DNA of 64,000 nt, from positions 3,788,001 to 3,852,000 of the forward strand of contig CAMQGK010000130.1 of NCBI GenBank assembly GCA_947000775.1, in the 5' to 3' direction. The notes below the pieces were generated by a model. That model was not told the DNA's origin and did not search any database. It saw nothing but the letters and a program-made list of their open reading frames with translations. Within the stretch, counting starts at the first letter, position 1. Each line of letters starts with the position of its first letter. This DNA is from Pterois miles (lineage: Eukaryota; Chordata; Actinopteri; Perciformes; Scorpaenidae). Positions 37,580-48,394 of the stretch are shown here, piece by piece. A program made the translations under genes and the position numbers.

Positions 37580-38390
37580 AATCATACTCAGAGTGCTGCC
37601 TCGTGGCAACAGGAAGTTACAGTCACTATATTTTGGCAAACTACTCTTTGCAGGTTAACCAGATCCACCTCAAATTTGGTCAAAAAAGACCTTCTGAAGG
37701 GCGAGAGATGTTTGCAAATGAACTTGGCACTCTAATTAAAAGTGCTAAAATGTGTTTATGGATATGTTTTTTTTTGCTTGGGTGTGGCCTGTTAGCACCA
37801 CCTAGAATATTTAGATGAAGCAGCCCTTGTGGTACGTTTAACGTAGATGTACGAAATTTGGTAGACACATGTATCACATGGAGACTTTTTAAATTTAAAT
37901 TTTTGTGCGTTTTTTGGCCGTTTCCAGGCTCTGTACAACGAACTCCTGCTACAGATTAAAGCTGATAGATTTCAGATTTGCTCAGTGCAATCTTAAGACC
38001 TTTGTGATGAAAAGCAGCCAAAAGAGGCGAAGAATTTACATGACGAAATGACAAACTCTTGTAACTTGAATCTGCACAAACTACTACTATTACTACTGGC
38101 AACAGGAAGACAGTGTTATGTGACAAACCATCCGATTTACATGAAATTTGCTGCGTAATCTACACGTAATAATGAGCAACATAATGTATTTTTAATGGAT
38201 GTTCTCTGCCGATGCATAGTTGTCATTTCCTGTGCTGCTAAATCGACACAAGAAATAAGGTCTAACTTGTGTGTGCAGTGTCCGATGGTCACTGAAATGC
38301 TCATTTACTTCAACTGGTGTACCCCCAATGTACACAAAGGTGTGAAGGCATCATCGCTGCTTGCAGCTTTAATATTAATTTAAAGTCTAC
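37580..38390. repeat. Interspersed repeat-like region with internal duplication
   Basis: GGCAACAGGAAG occurs twice (about 37605 and 38098), with similar following text (GTTA...AAATTTG). GTGTGGCCTGTTAGCACCACC is typical of a common fish repeat. It lies just before the lypd6 start exon. The class is uncertain. Confidence 0.4.
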
Positions 38391-38471
38391 TCATGAAGGT
38401 ACTCCTGGGGATTTGGTTGAAACCATCTCTGTGGGGTATTTCAGCTACTCATCTCCTCTTCTCTCCCACAG

Positions 38472-38520
38472 AGTTTGTTTGCCTAAACAGGAAAGTGCAT
38501 GAGGGAATTTTGTGCCAAAG
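38472..38520 (+). other. lypd6: lypd6 5' UTR portion of the start-codon exon
   Basis: The acceptor TCTCTCCCACAG ends at 38471. The exon then runs 49 nt before the ATG at 38521, without an upstream ATG in frame with the coding sequence. Confidence 0.75.
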
Positions 38521-40479
38521 ATGGAGGCCTGGCCAGCAGTGGCCTGGGTCCTGCTCATGACCAGTGTCGCTGGTTGGCTGGAAACGGTCCAGTCACGGGA
38601 CTTCACCATGACGGACATCATCCTGCTGCATCCCTCAAGTAGGAGCATAATATTATTATTTGCATAACGTGCTTTGAATTTAAAAACATTCCTGGTTAGC
38701 CTATCACCTTCAAGCAGCGGTTTGGAGACATTGCAGGATTTCAAAATCATAATTAAAATGTCAGTGAAATAGTAAGGATTGCCTTTTTGTTAATTACCAA
38801 AAACATTTGTTCAAACCTGCCTCCACTTAGGCAGTAGGGCTGTCAAAGTTAGCATGATAATAACGTGTTAATGTTATAATGGCACTAATTTCTTTAACAT
38901 GTTAACACAATCGATCTTTCGGATGTTGTAGCAGGCTCAGTTGTAGTGGGTGTGTAGTGGTATCATTTGAAACTAGAAAACCAAATGAATCCACTGGTAC
39001 CAAACATGTCCTGCTAGCTTGTTGTGAAAAAGTTAAATAACGCTTCAAACTTAGGCGACATTTTGGTGAGGAAAAACTGCCATGGTTATTTTCAGGGGTC
39101 CCTTGACCTCTGACCTCCAGATATGTGAATGTAAATGGGTTCTATGGGTACCCACCAGTCTCCCCTTTACAGACACAATTTGAGCATATTTTTTATGCTA
39201 AATGCAGTAGCTGTGAGGGTTTCTAACAAATAAATAAATACTGCACTACACTATCAGATATACTGAAGTGTGTGTGTGTGTGTGTGTGTGTGTCTGACAG
39301 CTACACCTCATCCTGGCGGCTTCAAGTGCTTCACGTGTGAAGACGCTGCAGATAACTATGAGTGTAATCGTTGGGCACCGGACGTTTACTGTCCAAGAGG
39401 TACGTTAGCACTTCATTAGCAGCAAGACTGAGAAAAATAAATTAAATTACAAACCCAAAGACTAGATTTGATTATTTTAATATCATGTTTGTCCGCCAGA
39501 TGCCAGATATTGTCACACACTCCACATGATGGATAACCATGGCGACAGTGTGTCGGTGACCAAGCGGTGTGCGACCCTGGAGGACTGTCGTTTTACCGGC
39601 TGTGCTGACGTCACTGATAACGGCTATCAGGTACGGCAGGGACAATTCACTTGTCTCCCGATTCGAGTATTGATTGATATTATATGATATGATTTGATAT
39701 TATGATATACTGTGATTTTTGTTAACTCTCTTATCACTGGACCATGAGAAAAAGTTGAATCATACTTCTAGGGACATTTAATTTGGAAAATCTTTAAATG
39801 AAAAAGTAAAATGTTTGATTTTTAGCCTGTATGTAGTCAGAGATGTCCTGAAGTCAAATAATCAGGATCATCTTCAGGAATTATTTATTACATTATTCCC
39901 AGCAGCCCAAAGATCAAAGAATGAAGGCATTTCCCTCAGAAATTAGTGGTATTTTCTTTTAATTTATTTGAGACAATGTGTGAAACCCAAAGTGTTTCCA
40001 TCCTGTACTGTATGTGTAGAGTTTACCACGCTGGATTTAACATGTGAGGGTTCAGGTCGTATCCACGCTGACCCTCCAATGTTTCCTATTTTTTTGATTC
40101 GGCTCGCTGTGGTTTGTTTTGGTTGACGGATACAGAGCGGATATGACGTCACGTTACTCAGACTACAACAGTAAAAGCCTCTGCATAACTCAAACAAAGA
40201 AAATATATCGATTCTAGCATTAAAAAATCTACTTCAAAATGGTTAAAAAAAAAAAAGTCGCAGAATATCTCAGGGACGTCTTCTCAACATTTAAATCTCA
40301 TCCACCAGATGTGCTCGTCCTGCTGTGAGGGAAACATCTGTAACGTGTTGGTGCCGAGGAACGCCAGCAGCTCCATCTTCTCCTCGACTTCCCCTCTGGT
40401 TAGCTCGAGCGAAGGGTTTCTTCCTGCAACGCTGAGCTACGTCGTCGTCATCAGCATCTTCGCAGCTGGACATGTCTGA
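38521..40479 (+). CDS. lypd6: LY6/PLAUR domain-containing protein 6, complete, 4 coding exons
   Basis: GPI-anchored LU-domain protein of the cell surface. In zebrafish and human, Lypd6 binds LRP6 and promotes Wnt/beta-catenin signalling. Coding exons: 38521-38638, 39301-39399, 39500-39630, 40309-40479. Phases match, giving 172 aa (human 171). A signal peptide covers about residues 1-22. The stretches SRDFTMTDII, FKCFTCE and DNYECNRWAP identify LYPD6 rather than LYPD6B. The LU domain has 12 Cys (49, 52, 61, 70, 77, 96, 102, 107, 118, 121, 122, 127) ending CCEGNICN. There is an N-glycosylation sequon NAS at 134. A Ser-rich stretch and a hydrophobic tail (LSYVVVISIFAAGHV) form a GPI-anchor signal. 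Where human has the NSI motif before SVTKRC, this protein has DSV (88-90). Candidate poly-A signals: 41369-41374 and 41458-41463. It converges on mmadhc. Confidence 0.95.
38835..39235. mobile_element. hAT-like non-autonomous element, left part (lypd6 intron)
   Basis: Begins TAGGGCTGTCAA (38835-38846). Its body (CCTCCAGATATGTGAATGTA, AATGGGTTCT, CCACCAGTCTCCCCTTTACA, GAGCATATTTTT, GAGGGTTTCT) is shared with 45602-46056, which carries the opposite terminus. No transposase. Confidence 0.65.
39268..39293. repeat. (GT)13 at the lypd6 exon 2 acceptor
   Basis: A pure GT run ends 7 bases before the acceptor AG (39299-39300), filling the position where a polypyrimidine tract is normally found. Confidence 0.9.
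39636..40190. mobile_element. 'GGGACGATTCA' element, third large copy (lypd6 last intron)
   Basis: GGGACAATTCACTTGTCTCC at its start, then blocks collinear with 18503-19400, including GAGATGTCCTGAAGTC, TTTACCACGCTGGATTTAAC and TACTCAGACTACAACA. It fills most of the intron between lypd6 exons 3 and 4. Confidence 0.65.
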
Positions 40480-40879
40480 GAGGGAAACTCTGCATCTGTG
40501 TGGACACCAGACAGAACTTAAAGGTGCTCACGACAGACGTGGAAGTTGTAATACCTCCACTTGGCCACTACAAATATCGGCATCACCGACCGGCGTTCCT
40601 CCTGGGGGCTCGAACTGCGCCGTGGTGTTGCAAGCAGCGCTCCTCCACCAGCAAAAGATATTTGATGTAGCTCCGTTTCCGTCTGGGTGGAAACAGTAGG
40701 GGTCATGCACGCTGTGCAGCGTTGAGATAACGAGAAGAAACAAAAAAGGTGTCAAGAATTGGCATAAATCGGGAGAAATATGAGACAATCGCAACCCTGG
40801 GAGGAAACCGGGAGAGGGCGATAAAAAACATGAGTCTCCCGGGAAAATCGGGAGGATTGGCGACTATCAGCGGTGAATT

Positions 40880-42215
40880 TGGGAAGTTACAGGGAATCCA
40901 GCTTCACAACTGTAGTGCCTATAAAAAAATAAAATAAAAAAACAACACTGTACATGTTTGTATGAAAAATGATCGTGTGATGGTTTTACAACAAGCTCAG
41001 AGCAGACAAATCCTGGCCTTTGTCGTAGCCCAGGTTGGAAACCACTGATCTACGAGCTTGTGTTTTTGCTCTAACTGCTTTTTCTTTGTGTACAAACTTT
41101 TCTTTTGTTGTGTATTCTAGCATGTATAGGTAACTCTTCATTGTGAAAATTTCATTTCCGTCTGGATACTTTGGTTATCCATGTATGAGGAACGGGGTGG
41201 TGAATTTGGGAAGCGTCACTGGGGCTACTGTCACAGCTGTAGTACCTTAACAAAAAAAACACTATACGTTGGTACGAAAAGATATTGACTTCATATGTGA
41301 GTAGTTTTTTTTTTTTTTTTTTTATTAAATCAACTGTCTTTAATGAACTTGTCACTTGTCAACATATAAATAAAATGATGACGTCTACTGTTCATAACAT
41401 GATGTTTTTTTTGTTTACTACACCATAACAGAGCTGAAATAGATTGTTTTGTGGTTTAATAAATATAATTTATGCTGTTGTTACATTGCTGCTAGACTGA
41501 CCCATTAAAATGGGTTCGGGTCTCTGTGTGCATCACGCAGGAGAGCATGTTTTTAGTGCAGCGAAAATGTTGTTTTTGGAAGGCTTAATTCCAACAAATA
41601 TGGATTAAAGCAAAATATTTCATCAATTAAAAAAATCTAGTTTTTATATCTAACTTTTTCAATCATTTTTTGGACTTAAAGCCCTGAAGCTACGCAGCCA
41701 CCACTGGAAACTGATTCTATACACAGTATAATACTAATATTACAATAGTCTGATCTTTATGTGCAACTGAGCAGAAATACTTGGACAGTGCGGGTTCTTT
41801 AGTAGCAAAAACTGTATCTTTTTCATAGATTTTTGTGTAAATCATCCGGTAAGTGTGATATTATGATTTAGTTATACACGACAACCTCAGAGAAGACAAA
41901 TCCTGGTGCAAACGCTACGATTTTTGTTGTACCCCATGTCGGAAACCACTGATCTGAGTCTTATTGCTCAACTTTTTCTTTGTGTACAAACTTTTATTTT
42001 GCTGTATATTCTATCACGTATAGGTAACATTTTAATCTGGATAATTTGGTTTCCCGTGTGTGAGGGACGGGGCGGTGTGAAGGAACACTCTGAGCTACAG
42101 GGAATACAGCGTCACTGGAGCCACTTTATTTGACTGTCACACAACAGTAGTGCTTCAACTCAGACAGTATTCATACTGATTTAGACTCACTGTACATGTT
42201 CATATGAAAAGTTAT
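40880..42215. repeat. Degenerate tandem duplication between lypd6 and mmadhc
   Basis: Blocks recur in order. ACTGTACATGTTTGTATGAAAA-type text occurs near 40945, 41265 and 42190. CAGACAAATCCTGG / GAAACCACTGATCT occurs near 41002-41050 and 41897-41955. TTTTTCTTTGTGTACAAACTTTT occurs near 41079 and 41972. GAGGAACGGGGTGG / GAGGGACGGGGCGG occurs near 41188 and 42062. The units are interrupted and diverged. The region contains the lypd6 3' UTR and reaches the mmadhc 3' end. Confidence 0.65.
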
Positions 42216-42530
42216 TGACCTGATATCTGAGCTTCCATTTCAAATCCGTGGTTCTAACATACAAACACATGGTGTCATCCTCCACATATCACCTACAAGC
42301 TTCTCAAAAAGCGTCGTCAAATGCCTTTTATTTGTAGTCCGTACCATCCCTCTGCACTGTTTCTCCCTGCAGGGTAAGCCGGGTTGACCTGAGTCTCAGT
42401 CAAGTCCTTGTTACAGTTATGACAAACTTTCGTTTCACTGATACCAACACTACCATTTTCCAAACTTCTTCAATCATAAATAGAGGCCTTGTTTGGATTT
42501 AGTTCTGTGGAATATATATTTAAAAAAAGC

Positions 42531-45500
42531 CTATTCCTCATCGGCAAGTACATTTGAAAGTCCTTGTAGTCTTGCTATAGCAGGACTGTGAGCGGGTGCG
42601 TTGGTGAAAACAGTCCCCACAAACAAAGGCGTCCCTCTCAGGATGTGGCGGATGACCGTGCAGGAGCCCGACACTTCGATGTGGAAGCCCAGATCTCTTA
42701 GGTCCTCCTCTGTCCGCAGTTTGGTTTGACTCGATGGAGATGCAAAGAACTGTTGGGGAACAAGGTGTTCACAATTATGTGGCAGCCTTTTTTTTTCCCC
42801 AATAACCCATAATCAAAAAATGTGTAAAATACCCTGGTATTCACGGTTAAAGGGCAGGTCCGTCTGCGTTCTGGGAACTGAAGCTGTTATACTTGTGTCT
42901 TCAAAGCCACCGGACAGTTTACAAAAACAGTAATTTTAGCTCCCAGAACACAGCGGTTAATGGTCTACTTTGAACTAACGTGGCGTCCACAGCAGTACAT
43001 CCAAACTGGGAGCACAGCGACAGCAGTTTAAGTTACTATAATGTAGGGCTGGGCAATATATCGATATTGTGATATGAGACTAGAGATCTAGAGATCACTT
43101 AGTCATTATATCCACATCACTGATGATCATTTATCAAAAATGTCTTTGTGGAAATACATTGAACAAAAATATAGTCACAGTACATGGTACAGTATCATCG
43201 CAATTTCAATAGAGCTATTTCGTCAAAAAATATTGTGATATTTGATTTTCTCCGTATCACCCAGACCTAATGTAACACTAATACACAGACTATACATACT
43301 ATATATGTAGCAGCGTCATCATGAAGGAACCTACGTCAGGTCATGTGGGAAAAGTCTTTCGAAGGGCTTGATAGCTTCAGCAAAATTTGAATGTCTGGAT
43401 TTGAATATATAAGAAACACCGATGGGAAGGTGCAGAAAAAAAACCTCGAAAACGGAGTGTACCCACCCTTTAATGAAAAAATAAATTAATCGCTACTACA
43501 AAAAAACTGAGCAGCTTACAGCTTCTCCTGTTGTTGGGTCAATGAAGTCGGCCCAGTAGCCGGCGGTCCACAGAGCGAAGCACATCTCTTTGGCTCCACT
43601 CACAAACTGCAGGAGGAAACAGTCCTCTGTTTTAACATGACGTCATGACGTTTCCACACAAATAAAATATCACAGGACTCACTTTAAGTGCTTTCACGGT
43701 ACCAAAACTCTGACTTTGACACGATACCCTGCCTAAATCTCTCGATACGGATACTGAAACGACACCACGGCAAAAACCTAACACAAAGGGACAAGCAATG
43801 GGATAATAGATGACAGAACATGGAACATAAAATTATTTTTTATTAATCAAAAATGTAAAAATGGTAACATGTATTCATGTGTATTCTTATTTCTAATTTC
43901 CTTATAACTTTTCCATGTTTACATACTATTACTATACTATTACTCTGAAATGGAGCAACTGTTATTTCCCACAAGAGTTCAATAATCTACTGTATGTCTG
44001 ATTCTGGAATCACTCGTTGAAGTGTTTTGGTGCATTAGACCCAAAAACACACAAAATGTTGAGAGAAAAGCTGTTAAAATTAGGAAGAAGACACCACAGA
44101 AACTGTAGACAGCGCTGTGATTTCGGTGATTTTAATTTGTTTCTGTCGGGTTTGAATGACGATACATTCTGCTGCTCGAACAGCTGATCTACCTGCTGAA
44201 ACTCGGGGTGTTACTACTAGGCAGCGCCTGCAATGGTTAATACAAGAGAACTATAGAGTTTGACTATTAAAATGGTGACTCATTTTCTAGTATCGGCGTA
44301 CTGTGCAACTCTACTCACTTTGTGGAGCAGCTGGTCTTTGTCCTGCTCTGCTGCTGACTCCTCCTCCTCCTCACGCCGACTGTTACTCTGCGTGACTGTC
44401 ACTACTGTGATGGAAGTGGTGGGCGCCGAGGGGAACATGAGCTCAAGATCTAGGACACACAGAGAGTTTTGTTACTTCAGGTTATGAAGAGTCACTGTAT
44501 AAGATGCCAAATAGCAGTCTCTTACCTTTCCTTAACAGCTCAGGGCAGGAACTAATGGAGCAGTCTGTGTCCGTCTGATTAAAGTACTGCTCTGCTTTGT
44601 GGACTCTGGTGTCTATAGTACCCAGGTTTCCCTGATGAACACACAAAAACACATTAGCAAAGGGGCCTGAAAGTCCTTTATTCTGGCTTTGGAAATTAAA
44701 ACCAAAATGAATGTTTTGGAGAATGTTTGAAAAGGTGTTTGTATCATGTGTCACATCTGCCCACTTTATGATAATCACACGCTGTTTGTCATCAGAAAAT
44801 GTTAAAGGGTAACTTAAGTATTTTTCAACACATGTTTTTGTGTCTGACTGATAGCGACAACAATTTCTGAAATTGGTCCAATATTGAGAGACAGCGCTGT
44901 GGAGATTATCTTGCTGAACAAAACATGCCAGTATCATAAATGTTTGTTTGTCACAGAGCTTATTTTCTGAATGGAACAATCTCATTGGCTTTTTGGTCGA
45001 GGGAACCAGGGCGATGCTAACTTCCTGGTTGGCCTTCAAAAACAAGTCACCTCTGCAGCTCTCTACACTGGACCTATTTCATAAATGGTTGCCCCCATTA
45101 GTTCATTAGTTCTGGGGAAAATAGGGTCTAGGTTGAAAAATACCCAAGTTAACCTTGAAGTCCACCGAGGTTATCAAATTCACAAATCAATGAATACTAA
45201 TAAAAATGAACAACATAACCTCAGTGTTCCCTGTGGTAGCTACAACCCTGCTGCAAGTAAAAAAAACAAAAACAAAACAAACATTCAAAAACTTACCTGG
45301 AACTCATTAACAAACTGGGCCAGTATGAACTGGTGTCTCTCTGTGCAGCTTGGGGCTGTCAGTACGTCAGGCACCGTCCTGTTGACTGGAGTCTTCTTCT
45401 GGTCCTCCATGCCCTCCAGGTGGCAGTCAAACCCAACGTTACCTGGTAACTGAAAGCGCTGATCCTGAGGTCCGAATGGTCCCATGTTCTCATCAGGCCA

Positions 45501-47247
45501 CACGGTTCTGGGGCCTGGAGGGAACGTAACAAAGATATCTGAGTGTGTTTGCCCCTTTATGTTTTTCTTTTTCTATTCTGCCCTCAGTTTGCTGCTGAAA
45601 CTGACTGACCTCCAGATATGTGAATGTAAATGGGTTCTCTGGGTCCCCACCAGTCTCCCCTTTACAGACATGCCCACTTTATGATAGTCCCAGTCAGTCT
45701 GGATCAAGTCATAGTCAAGTCAGCACACTGACACACTGTCAGCTGTTGTTGCCTGTTGGGCTGCAGTTTGCCATGTTATGATTTGAGCATATTTTTAATG
45801 TTAAAGTCAGAACCTGGGAGGGTTTCTGGACAATATCTGTCATTGTTCTGTGTTAATTGATTTACAATAATATACATACACTTGAATAAAGCAGCATATT
45901 TGCCCACTACCATGTTGATACGAGTATTAAATACTTGACAAAACTCCCTTTAAGGTACATTTTGAACTGATACAAAGAGTGTGATTACTTTGTGATTAAC
46001 TACGGACAATTATGCGACTACTAGAGATTAAATATTTTAATGTATTGACAGCCCTAATTAATTTTAGATACAAACTTCTGTATAAATTATTCAGTGTGTT
46101 ATTATGATTTTAGTTATACAAATCTAATTTTGACAAACTTAGAGCAAAATCACTGCAGACCCCCTGTGATCTTTGGTGGACCCCAGGCAGGGAATCACTG
46201 ATATACTGTAAGTCAAAAGCTCCATTCAGATCTAGATTAGATCCTGTAGACCAGACCCGGGCATTATATGGCCTGTGGGCCAGAACCGGCCCTTGTGATG
46301 GTTCTGCCTGGATCAGGAGGTCTCAGACAAACCACACAATTTTACTTACAAAATTAAAAAAAAAAACAGTAAAAAAAATAGCTTTTGAAAAATGATAGCT
46401 TTTGAAAAATGAGAATAACAGTATGTTTCTATAATGATAAAACAGAAGTTACTTCTGACAGTATTTGTTTGGCCCCCGGCAACAATCTGGGTTTCTCATG
46501 TGGCCCCCCAGGAAAAAATAATTGCCCACCTTTGCTGTAGACTATGGTCACATTTAAAATCGGTGACTAATTCATTTACTGCTTTACTCACCTGAGTCTG
46601 TGTGTGATACAGCGACGTAAGGTTCATCTGAACTTGCAGCAGAGAAGGTTCTGGTTCTGCAGACACGGAGGGCAGCTAAGGCTTGATGGCCAGCGGTCTT
46701 CGACAGGACCAACCTGCCTCGACTACACAACAACTACATGGGAACAAAGGTGTCTGTTAACAGTCAGAAATACTTTCAGGCAGCCTACATAAAACAAGTA
46801 CAGTATTTCATTACTCCTTAGCACAGGACAGCATGCCTAAAGCTATACACTCTCGTTTGTTTTAGGTGGAAATGCACATTTAATGTAACCCAAATTAACT
46901 CTTCATAATTACTTGATATGTTACGGTAAATTTGGCATTAGAATGAGTACTCAAACTGATTCACATAGTTCAATACAAGTGGGGTAAAATCCGGAAATTG
47001 CTGGGAAATATTGTGAAAACACTGAGGGCACATGCATATTTAATGATTAAGGCACTGAACAAATAAAAATATTAGTTCAGAAAGTCCTATGATATTGTGT
47101 ACTCTGCATGTACTTTGTACGCTAATCAATATTCTAGAAATTATCTGATGTTTAAATGTAGTTTGTCGTACACTGCTGTTCATACAAGGGACAGGGGTAC
47201 AGGTAACGGAGCTACAGAGAAGATGTGTCACTTACACTACTGGACAT
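42531..47247 (-). CDS. mmadhc: Cobalamin trafficking protein CblD (MMADHC), complete, 7 coding exons
   Basis: Vitamin B12 chaperone that works after MMACHC (CblC) and directs cobalamin to methionine synthase in the cytosol and to methylmalonyl-CoA mutase in mitochondria. Coding exons: 47236-47247, 46592-46733, 45297-45514, 44526-44631, 44319-44449, 43520-43606, 42531-42749. Phases match, giving 304 aa (human 296). The N-terminus is rich in R/S/L with few acids, as for a mitochondrial leader. Then TVWPDENMGPFGPQDQRF, LPGNVGFDCHL, SSCPELLRK and AGYWADFIDPTTG are near-identical to the family. An acidic stretch (REEEEESAAEQDKD, about 184-197) is present in the C-terminal domain. At the human Cys261-Cys262 site this protein reads Ser261-Cys262. 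Candidate minus-strand poly-A signals: 42327-42332 and 42125-42130. Convergent with lypd6. Confidence 0.96.
42858..42990. repeat. Palindromic repeat related to the 21561 hairpin (5' of the last mmadhc exon)
   Basis: GTTCTGGGAACTGAAG near 42868 and CAGTAATTTTAGCTCCCAGA near 42930 form diverged arms. CTTCAAAGCCACCGGAC and ACAAAAACAGTAATTTTA match the family of 21561-21808. It lies in mmadhc intron 6. Confidence 0.6.
43044..43269. mobile_element. Short TIR element (TAGGGCTGGGCAATAT) in mmadhc intron 6
   Basis: The left end is TAGGGCTGGGCAATATATCG; the right end, ATCACCCAGACCTAA, is its degraded inverse. ATATCGATATTGTGATAT-type interior. This is a common non-autonomous fish DNA transposon type. 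Confidence 0.6.
45602..46056. mobile_element. hAT-like non-autonomous element, right part (mmadhc intron 2)
   Basis: Ends TTGACAGCCCTA (46045-46056), the inverse of the TAGGGCTGTCAA start at 38835. Its first 200 bases match the lypd6 copy. Between them the two copies show both termini of one family. Confidence 0.65.
46252..46538. mobile_element. hAT-type repeat remnant (mmadhc intron 2)
   Basis: CAGACCCGGGCATTATATGG at one end and ATTGCCCACCTTTGCTG at the other are diverged inverted ends. The interior has GGCCTGTGGGCCAGAACCGG and TGGCCCCC blocks. No coding frame. Confidence 0.55.
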
Positions 47248-47280
47248 CGTGGTTCGCCTCCTTCTGCTTTCAACTTTAAC
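47248..47280 (-). other. mmadhc: mmadhc 5' UTR part of the start exon
   Basis: Acceptor TTCCAACAG (minus) precedes position 47280. Thirty-three bases of leader then lead to the ATG at 47245-47247, whose context is ACGATGT. Only four codons are carried on this exon. Confidence 0.75.
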
Positions 47281-47765
47281 CTGTTGGAAAAAAATCACAA
47301 CATTTGACACAAACACAAACTGAAGCTGAAGCTTGCTAGCTAACATTGCTAGCCAGAGTGCTAACTGACATGATGTAATATTTCACGGGGCAGCAAAAGC
47401 ATCGAGGGTCGAGTCTATCATGCACTCGCTTCAGAAGAAACAACTTTTAACAGACATACATAACTATAAATCGTCACAAATGTGAATGGTTCAACACATA
47501 CACACACAAAAAAACAACTAAGTTGCTAACATACTTAGCTACCATATGCTAGCTACCACTGTTAGCAGGTTAGCTAGCTAGCCTTGCGGGTCAGCTGATT
47601 TTGCCTTTCCTTTTAGACAGTAATGTATACTTCCTAACTTGACATAACCTCGCACAAATACCCGACAACGTGGACCGTAAACGTGTTAATATACATGTAT
47701 ATTTAAAAAAGGACAAACACATCTATTAATGGGAATATAATATGAAAAGTACATGTTGTTCTTAC

Positions 47766-47900
47766 CTGTCAACTTGCACGTCCACAACGAGATTACAAAA
47801 ACAACGACGGGAAGTGACGAGGGTCAAAATGCACAGTTCGCGTAACGGCACGTCACCGGCCGTTAAAAGTGACGCAAGCGGATGTAGTATAACAGTTTAT
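47766..47900 (-). promoter_or_regulatory. mmadhc: mmadhc non-coding first exon and promoter region
   Basis: A donor (GACAG/GTAAGA, minus) at 47766/47765 bounds a non-coding exon ending in CGTTGTGGACGTGCAAGTTG. Upstream are several CpGs and GACG motifs (CACGTCACCGGCC, AGTGACGCAAG). A CAAGATGGCGGC YY1-type site lies further upstream at 48056-48067. The start of transcription is inferred to be near 47830-47880. Confidence 0.55.
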
Positions 47901-48394
47901 ATAACATATGTAGTAATATGTTTTTAAAACCATTTTACGCCATTCTCTGTGAAACTGCAATACTGAGACAATGTTACTGTTATAATAACACAGACACCTT
48001 TGAAACAGAGCTGCGCTTCAGGTATTTAAAAGCAGTGTCTTCCCGTGTTTGGCCACAAGATGGCGGCATGTTAACAGTTAACACTCACATTCGACCACAT
48101 CAGAACTTGGAGTTGGGCTCCAGCATGATGATAATGGTACTGTCCAACAACAAAAGGTTGGTTGTCTCTATGAAACTGTCCCCAGCAGCAGGTAGAGGTG
48201 TTACAGCAGCTAGTGGAAACCAGGTGTGGCAGCTAATTGCTCAGCTGTATTGATTAGGCTATTGATGATGATGATGTCACAGGCCTCCACTGTTACTACA
48301 CTGTATTAATCTTCCTTGTTTGATGGTATGTAGTGGGAGGAAGCTTGGAAAATTTGTGATGAATACTGTAAAAATAAAGTGGTACTTTAAAAAA

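Noticed and set aside
38521..40479. Assignment to lypd6b
   Set aside because: The pre-domain SRDFT..DII.LHPS, the GGFKCFTCE spacing and CPRDARYC match LYPD6, not LYPD6B.
44482..45045. 187-codon minus-strand frame read as a single gene
   Set aside because: Only 44526-44631 of it is coding (mmadhc exon 4); the rest is read-through into intron sequence.
45085..45453. 122-codon plus-strand frame
   Set aside because: Antisense to mmadhc exon 3 and flanking intron; a shadow frame.
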